The notes under the pieces are model-generated. The model was given only the letters and a program-made list of their open reading frames with translations, searched no databases and had not been told where the DNA came from. Positions 59,616-63,325 of a DNA stretch of 63,325 bases are shown here, one piece after another. A program made the position numbers and the translations under genes. The stretch comes from Actinophytocola sp. (GTDB lineage: Bacteria > Actinomycetota > Actinomycetes > Mycobacteriales > Pseudonocardiaceae). The stretch lies in contig WHUB01000016.1 in NCBI GenBank assembly GCA_009377395.1, positions 1 through 63,325 on the forward strand, in the 5' to 3' direction. Position 1 is the stretch's first letter, and each line of letters opens with the position of its first letter.

Positions 59616-60649
59616 CAGCCCTCCCGGAGCACGGCCGGGTTGGCGCAGTTGGCCAGCGGCTCGCCCCGCGTCCAGCGTCCCACCTCGGCGGCGCAGATCT
59701 TCGCGGCCCGCTCGGCCACTTCCTTGCTGCATCCGGCGATATGCGGCGCCAGCACCAGGTTCGGGGTGCGCAGCAGCCGCGAATCCGGTGGCACCGGCTC
59801 GGTGGCGTAGACGTCCAGTCCCGCCGCGGCGAGGTGGCCGTCGTCGAGCGCGTCGCAGAGCGCGTCGTAGTCGAGCACCGCGCCGCGTGCGGTGTTGATG
59901 AGCGCGGAACCCTGCTGCATCTGCCGGAACTGTTCGGCGCCGATCATGCCGCGCGTCTCGGCGGTGACCCGCTGGTGCAGGCTGACCACCCGCGACTGCC
60001 GCAGCAACGTCGACAGCTCCGGCACCCGGGTAACGCCGGGCTCGACGTCCGCCACGTAGGGGTCGTAGACCAGCACCCGCGCGCCGAACGCGGTCAGCAG
60101 CCGGGCGACCCGGCGTCCGATGGCGCCGTAGCCGACCAGCCCGACGGTGGAGCCGTCCAGCTCGAACCCGGCGCTGCGGTACTCGTAGTAGTGCCCGCCC
60201 CACTCGCCGCGCGCGAGGTCGGCGTGCCCGGCGACCAGGCTGCGGCAGGTGCTGATGAGCAGCCCGATGGTGAACTCGGCGACCGCGTTGGCGTTGCGGC
60301 CGGGCGCGTAGCAGACCGCGACGCCGTGCTCGGTCGCCGCGTCGATGTTGACGTTGACCGGCCCGCCGCGCGAGACGACGACCAGCCGCAGGCCGGGCGT
60401 GTTCGCGAAGACCTTCTCGGTGAACGGCGCCAGGTGGGTGACGGCGACCTCGACGCCGGACAGCGCCTCGATGAGGCTGTCCTCGTCGCCGCAGGCCTCG
60501 TCCACCTCGGCGACCTGGCCGAACGGCACGCCGGGCCACGGCAGCGGCAGCTCCCGCACCGGGTGGCCCTCGCCCAGCTCGTCGGTGAGCGCGGCGGCGA
60601 ACAGCCGGGTGAGCACGAAGTCGTCGCCCGAGGCGAGGATCTGGGTCAT
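59615..60649 (-). CDS. D-2-hydroxyacid dehydrogenase (NAD-binding)
   Basis: The 344-residue protein has the D-2-hydroxyacid dehydrogenase pattern: VGLVGYGAIGRRVARLL binds NAD, VSLHQRVTAETRG follows, NTARGAVLDYDAL carries the catalytic Arg, ATEPVP lies near the catalytic Glu, and APHIAGCSKE holds the catalytic His. It would interconvert a 2-hydroxy acid and its keto acid. The ATG at 60647-60649 overlaps the ABC ATPase stop (ATGA). A hydroxyacid dehydrogenase among polyol genes suggests a branch through a sugar acid or glyoxylate/hydroxypyruvate handling. The substrate is unknown. Confidence 0.88.
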   Translation of the reverse strand: MTQILASGDDFVLTRLFAAALTDELGEGHPVRELPLPWPGVPFGQVAEVDEACGDEDSLIEALSGVEVAVTHLAPFTEKVFANTPGLRLVVVSRGGPVNVNIDAATEHGVAVCYAPGRNANAVAEFTIGLLISTCRSLVAGHADLARGEWGGHYYEYRSAGFELDGSTVGLVGYGAIGRRVARLLTAFGARVLVYDPYVADVEPGVTRVPELSTLLRQSRVVSLHQRVTAETRGMIGAEQFRQMQQGSALINTARGAVLDYDALCDALDDGHLAAAGLDVYATEPVPPDSRLLRTPNLVLAPHIAGCSKEVAERAAKICAAEVGRWTRGEPLANCANPAVLREG

Positions 60650-61713
60650 CGCAACCGCTCCCCCGACTCGGCGTCGAACACGTAGCTGCGGTCCCGGTTC
60701 AGGGCGAGCGACACGGACTGGCCGGATTCGAGGTTCCGCCCGGGCGGGGTCTGCGCGACGATCCGCTCGGCGACGCCGGGCAGCTCGACGGTGGCGAGGC
60801 CGTACTCGAGCAGCTCCTCGTACACCAGCACGGTGCCGGTGGCGTCGGCAGTCGCGGCGTCGGTGAGCGCGACGTCCTCCGGCCGCACGCCGAGCACCAC
60901 GGACCCGGCGCCGCCGACCGCGACGGGCAGCGTGGTCTCGTCCGAGACCCGCACCAGCCCGCCCGCGAGCGTGCCCTCGACGGTGTTCATCGGCGGCTCG
61001 CCGACGAACTTCGCGACGAACACGTTCGCCGGGTCGTCGTAGACCTCGTCCGGGGTGCCGACCTGCTGCACCACACCGTCGTTCATGACGACGACCCGGT
61101 CGGCCAGGCTCAGCGCCTCCTCCTGGTCGTGGGTGACGAGGATGGTGGTGTAGCCCAGCTCCTGTTGCAGATGCCGCAGCTCGCGGCGGGTGGTGTCGCG
61201 CTGCGCGGCGTCCAAATGCGACAGCGGCTCGTCGAGCAGCAGCACGTCGGGCTGCCGCACGATCGCCCGTGCCAGCGACACCCGCTGCTTCTGTCCGGAC
61301 GACAGCCCGGCCGGCCGGGCGTCGAGGATGTCGCCGAGGCCGATGCGGCGGGCGACGTCGGCGACCCGCTCCTTGCGGTTGGCCTTGCCGCGCGCCCGCA
61401 GCCCGAACGCGATGTTCTCCGCCACCGTCAGCGGCGGGTACAGCGCGTAGTTCTCGAACGCGACGCCGATGTTGCGCCGCTGCGGCGGCAGCCCGACCAT
61501 CGACTTCCCGCCGACGCGGATGTCGCCGCCGGTGATGTCCTCCAGCCCGGCGATCATCCGCAGGGTGGTCGACTTGCCGCAGCCCGACGGCCCGAGCAGG
61601 CCGACCAGCTCGCCGCTGCCGACGTCGAGGTCGAAGCCACGCACCGCCTGCACCTCGGGACGACCCTTGCTGGTGTACGTCTTCCGCAAACCGTCCAACG
61701 CCAAGTCGCTCAT
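60646..61713 (-). CDS. ABC transporter ATP-binding protein (MalK/UgpC-type sugar importer)
   Basis: The 355-residue protein carries a full ABC ATPase: GLLGPSGCGKSTTLRMIAGL (Walker A), LSSGQKQRVSLARAIVRQPD (signature) and LLLDEPLSHLDAAQRD (Walker B and D-loop), with His in ILVTHDQEE. The C-terminal 110 residues form the TOBE/MalK-like regulatory domain (VVLGVRPEDVAL). It would drive import of a polyol or sugar. No permease or substrate-binding protein gene is in the window. They may lie beyond the right end, upstream in the operon. Both ends overlap neighbours by 4 bases. Confidence 0.9.
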   Translation of the reverse strand: MSDLALDGLRKTYTSKGRPEVQAVRGFDLDVGSGELVGLLGPSGCGKSTTLRMIAGLEDITGGDIRVGGKSMVGLPPQRRNIGVAFENYALYPPLTVAENIAFGLRARGKANRKERVADVARRIGLGDILDARPAGLSSGQKQRVSLARAIVRQPDVLLLDEPLSHLDAAQRDTTRRELRHLQQELGYTTILVTHDQEEALSLADRVVVMNDGVVQQVGTPDEVYDDPANVFVAKFVGEPPMNTVEGTLAGGLVRVSDETTLPVAVGGAGSVVLGVRPEDVALTDAATADATGTVLVYEELLEYGLATVELPGVAERIVAQTPPGRNLESGQSVSLALNRDRSYVFDAESGERLR

Positions 61714-62183
61714 GCGCTTGTCCTCTGCTCGTAGTCACTGATCACGCCGACCTTGGCGTTGGACGGCGATGCCGGGTCGAACTCGTAGCCCAGCCATTCC
61801 CGCACCAGCCTGCGCGCCAGTTCGATGCCGACGACCCGCTGGCCCAGCGCGATGATCTGGCAGTCGTTGGACAGCACCGACCGCTCGCACGAGTAGCTGT
61901 CGTGCACCGTGGTCGCCCGCACGCCGGGCACCTTGTTCGCCGAGATGGCCATGCCGATGCCGGTGCCGCAGATCAGCACCGCCCGGTCGAGGCGGCCGTC
62001 CGCGACCGCCTCTCCGACGGCGAGCCCGATCTCCGGGTACGACGTCGTCTCCCCGGCGCCGACGCCGAAGTCCTCGACCAGCTCGACCCTGGGGTCGGCG
62101 TCGAGGTCGGCGAGCAGCGTCGCCTTGTACTCGTAGCCGGCGTCGTCCGAGCCGACGCCGATGCGCCACCGCTGGGTACTCAC
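61710..62183 (-). CDS. RpiB/LacA-LacB family sugar-phosphate isomerase
   Basis: The 157-residue protein shows the RpiB fold: IGVGSDDAGYEYKATLLADL at the N-terminus, EDFGVGAGETTSYPEIG, ICGTGIGMAISANKVPGVRA with the catalytic loop (Thr where ribose isomerase often has Cys or Ser nearby) and NDCQIIALGQRVVG. Family members isomerise ribose, allose, galactose or tetrulose phosphates. In polyol operons of other bacteria (EryI, DerI/LerI) it converts erythrulose phosphate to erythrose 4-phosphate. Its GTG overlaps the upstream kinase stop and its TGA overlaps the ABC ATPase start. Confidence 0.88.
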   Translation of the reverse strand: MSTQRWRIGVGSDDAGYEYKATLLADLDADPRVELVEDFGVGAGETTSYPEIGLAVGEAVADGRLDRAVLICGTGIGMAISANKVPGVRATTVHDSYSCERSVLSNDCQIIALGQRVVGIELARRLVREWLGYEFDPASPSNAKVGVISDYEQRTSA

Positions 62184-63325
62184 CGCTCACCTCCACAGTC
62201 CTCGGCCAGCACCGCGCCGACCGCGGTCGCGCACAACGCGAGCGAGACCGCGCCGGGGTCGGGGGTGCCGATGCTCTTCTCCGCCAGCGGCCGTGCCCGG
62301 CCGATGTTCGGCCGCAGCGCGCTGGTGTTCTCCGCCGCCGCGGTGGCGGTCTCGGCCGCCTGCCGCCACGCGTCACCGAGCCCCGCACCCGCCGAGACCT
62401 GGCGTTCCAGCGCGTCGACGAACGGCACCAGCGCGTCCAGCAGCGTCTTGTCGCCGACCTTCGCGCCGCCCAGCTCCGCGATGGTGTCGGCGCCCTTACG
62501 CAGCGCGGCAGCGACCGCCTGCGGTTCCGGGACCTCGGTGTCACCGACCGCGTCGCCGATGGCGCGCAGCATCGCGCCCCACAGCACGCCGGACGAGCCA
62601 CCGCCGTTGTCCGCCAGCGCGGCGCCCGCCGCACGCAGCGTGCCGCCGGCCCCCGCATCGGTGGCGTGCGCGGCCTGGCTGGCGGCATGCAGCCCACGCA
62701 GCATCCCCCTGCCGTGGTCGCCGTCGCCCGCGACGGCGTCGATGTCGCCGAGGTATGCCTCGTGCTCGGTGACGGTGGCCAGCATCGCGTCCACACTGGA
62801 CCGCACCGTGACCGCCAGCCGACGGGACTCCGCACTCGCCTCGGCAACCGGCGCCGCTTCCGGCGTCGTCACCGTCTGGGCGGGGGCGGCGGAGGTCGCC
62901 GCGCGGGGCGTCATGCCGGAGACATCTCCCCTGCGGAACGCCGGGGTGTCGGCCGGGGCGTCCCACAGCTCGGCCAGCTCGTCGTCGAGCCAGTGCAGCG
63001 TGAGCGAGCAGCCCGCCATGTCGAGGCTGGTGACCAGCTCGCCCACCTCCGGCGAGACGACCTGGACCCCGGCGTCGGCAAGCTGTGCGGCCACTTCCTT
63101 CCAGACGACGAACAGCTCCTCGTACTTGGTGGCGCCGAGGCCGTTGAGGATCACGCCCGCGCGCCCGTCCGCGTCCGCCGGGCGTTCGACCAGCAGCCGC
63201 TCGACCAGCAGCCCGGCCAGCTCGGTCGCGGTGAGTCGTTCGGTGGTGGCCACCCCCGGCTCGCCGTGGATGCCGAGGCCGAGCTCCATCTTGGTCGGGT
63301 CGACGGTGAACAGCGGCTCGCTGCG
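62180..63325 (-). CDS. DhaK-DhaL fusion kinase (dihydroxyacetone/erythrulose kinase-like, 5' partial)
   Basis: The frame is open to the right edge, so the N-terminal part of the DhaK domain is outside. Visible are the end of DhaK (GLGIHGEPG, with the His-containing segment that binds the substrate carbonyl, and a Gly-rich VILNGLGATKYEEL) and, after a Pro/Ala-rich linker (around 62850), a complete DhaL domain (DAVAGDGDHGRGMLRG with metal-binding Asp, and NGGGSSGVLWGAML). ATP-dependent single-chain kinases of this type phosphorylate dihydroxyacetone or, in mycobacterial C4-polyol pathways, erythrulose. Its stop overlaps the RpiB start, so it leads the visible operon. Confidence 0.88.
   Translation of the reverse strand, partial: RSEPLFTVDPTKMELGLGIHGEPGVATTERLTATELAGLLVERLLVERPADADGRAGVILNGLGATKYEELFVVWKEVAAQLADAGVQVVSPEVGELVTSLDMAGCSLTLHWLDDELAELWDAPADTPAFRRGDVSGMTPRAATSAAPAQTVTTPEAAPVAEASAESRRLAVTVRSSVDAMLATVTEHEAYLGDIDAVAGDGDHGRGMLRGLHAASQAAHATDAGAGGTLRAAGAALADNGGGSSGVLWGAMLRAIGDAVGDTEVPEPQAVAAALRKGADTIAELGGAKVGDKTLLDALVPFVDALERQVSAGAGLGDAWRQAAETATAAAENTSALRPNIGRARPLAEKSIGTPDPGAVSLALCATAVGAVLAEDCGGER

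Noticed and set aside
58164-60539. A 791-codon open frame over the FGGY kinase and the hydroxyacid dehydrogenase
   Set aside because: The first 308 codons are out-of-frame dehydrogenase sequence rich in Arg and Gly. High-GC genes commonly leave such long shadow frames.

Overview
The window is GC-rich chromosomal DNA from an actinobacterium, most likely a member of the Pseudonocardiales such as Amycolatopsis. The reasons are strong G/C bias at third codon positions, frequent GTG starts, ATGA/GTGA translational coupling, a WXG100/EspC/YbaB group, a WS/DGAT acyltransferase, a CopC-CopD/YcnI copper locus with an ECF sigma factor, and actinobacterial-type rhamnose genes. The genus is an inference. 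No rRNA, tRNA, CRISPR array, prophage or intact transposon was found.

Layout. 1-5.0 kb: a ROK regulator (cut by the window edge), a 5'-truncated sulfatase, a glycosyltransferase and a decayed MgtE-type transporter. 5.0-9.9 kb: a catabolic operon (MHS-family permease, split transketolase, SDR dehydrogenase) under a GntR/FCD regulator with a clear palindromic operator; no kinase is encoded with it. 10.0-14.5 kb: a WS/DGAT enzyme, then a type-VII-secretion-like module (double YbaB-like protein, EspC-like protein, WXG protein with a hydrophobic tail, small membrane protein). 14.5-18.9 kb: a copper locus bracketed by a zinc-finger anti-sigma factor and an ECF sigma factor. 18.9-21.1 kb: GNAT, TetR and an AlkZ-like protein. 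21.1-26.5 kb: rhamnose catabolism (rhaB, a bifunctional aldolase/dehydrogenase, a LacI regulator) with a truncated lutC. 26.5-27.7 kb: an IS21-like terminal scar and a broken DUF4143 ATPase. 27.7-37.3 kb: patatin, a VapBC-like pair, a PhoD phosphatase, kynureninase, an MBL-fold hydrolase, a secreted penicillin-acylase-family enzyme, a coiled-coil protein and a hemerythrin protein.

37.5-51.5 kb holds a complete taurine dissimilation locus: taurine:pyruvate aminotransferase (tpa), alanine dehydrogenase (ald, regenerates pyruvate), sulfoacetaldehyde acetyltransferase (xsc) and phosphate acetyltransferase (pta) convert taurine to acetyl-CoA, sulfite, ammonium and reducing power. An APC permease probably does uptake, a YeiH-type carrier probably exports sulfite or sulfate, and MocR, IclR and LysR regulators sit among the genes. 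An orphan CobS/CobT-like AAA+/VWA pair is translationally coupled to the IclR gene next to xsc; this is the most unexpected association in the window.

51.5-55.7 kb: an AT-rich non-coding stretch leading to a small secreted protein, an aldo/keto reductase, a Thr/Pro-rich cell-surface peptidase-like protein and a Baeyer-Villiger-type monooxygenase. 55.7-63.3 kb: a seven-gene, translationally coupled operon on the minus strand (DhaK-DhaL kinase, RpiB isomerase, ABC ATPase, D-2-hydroxyacid dehydrogenase, FGGY kinase, class II aldolase, GlpD-type dehydrogenase) that looks like catabolism of a C4 polyol or a related small polyol. Its 5' end lies beyond the window.

At least four genes are decayed (sulfatase, mgtE, lutC, DUF4143 ATPase) and one has apparently lost its stop codon, so several of the junctions are deletion scars. 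All functional assignments come from reading the sequence against remembered family features; no database search was run.
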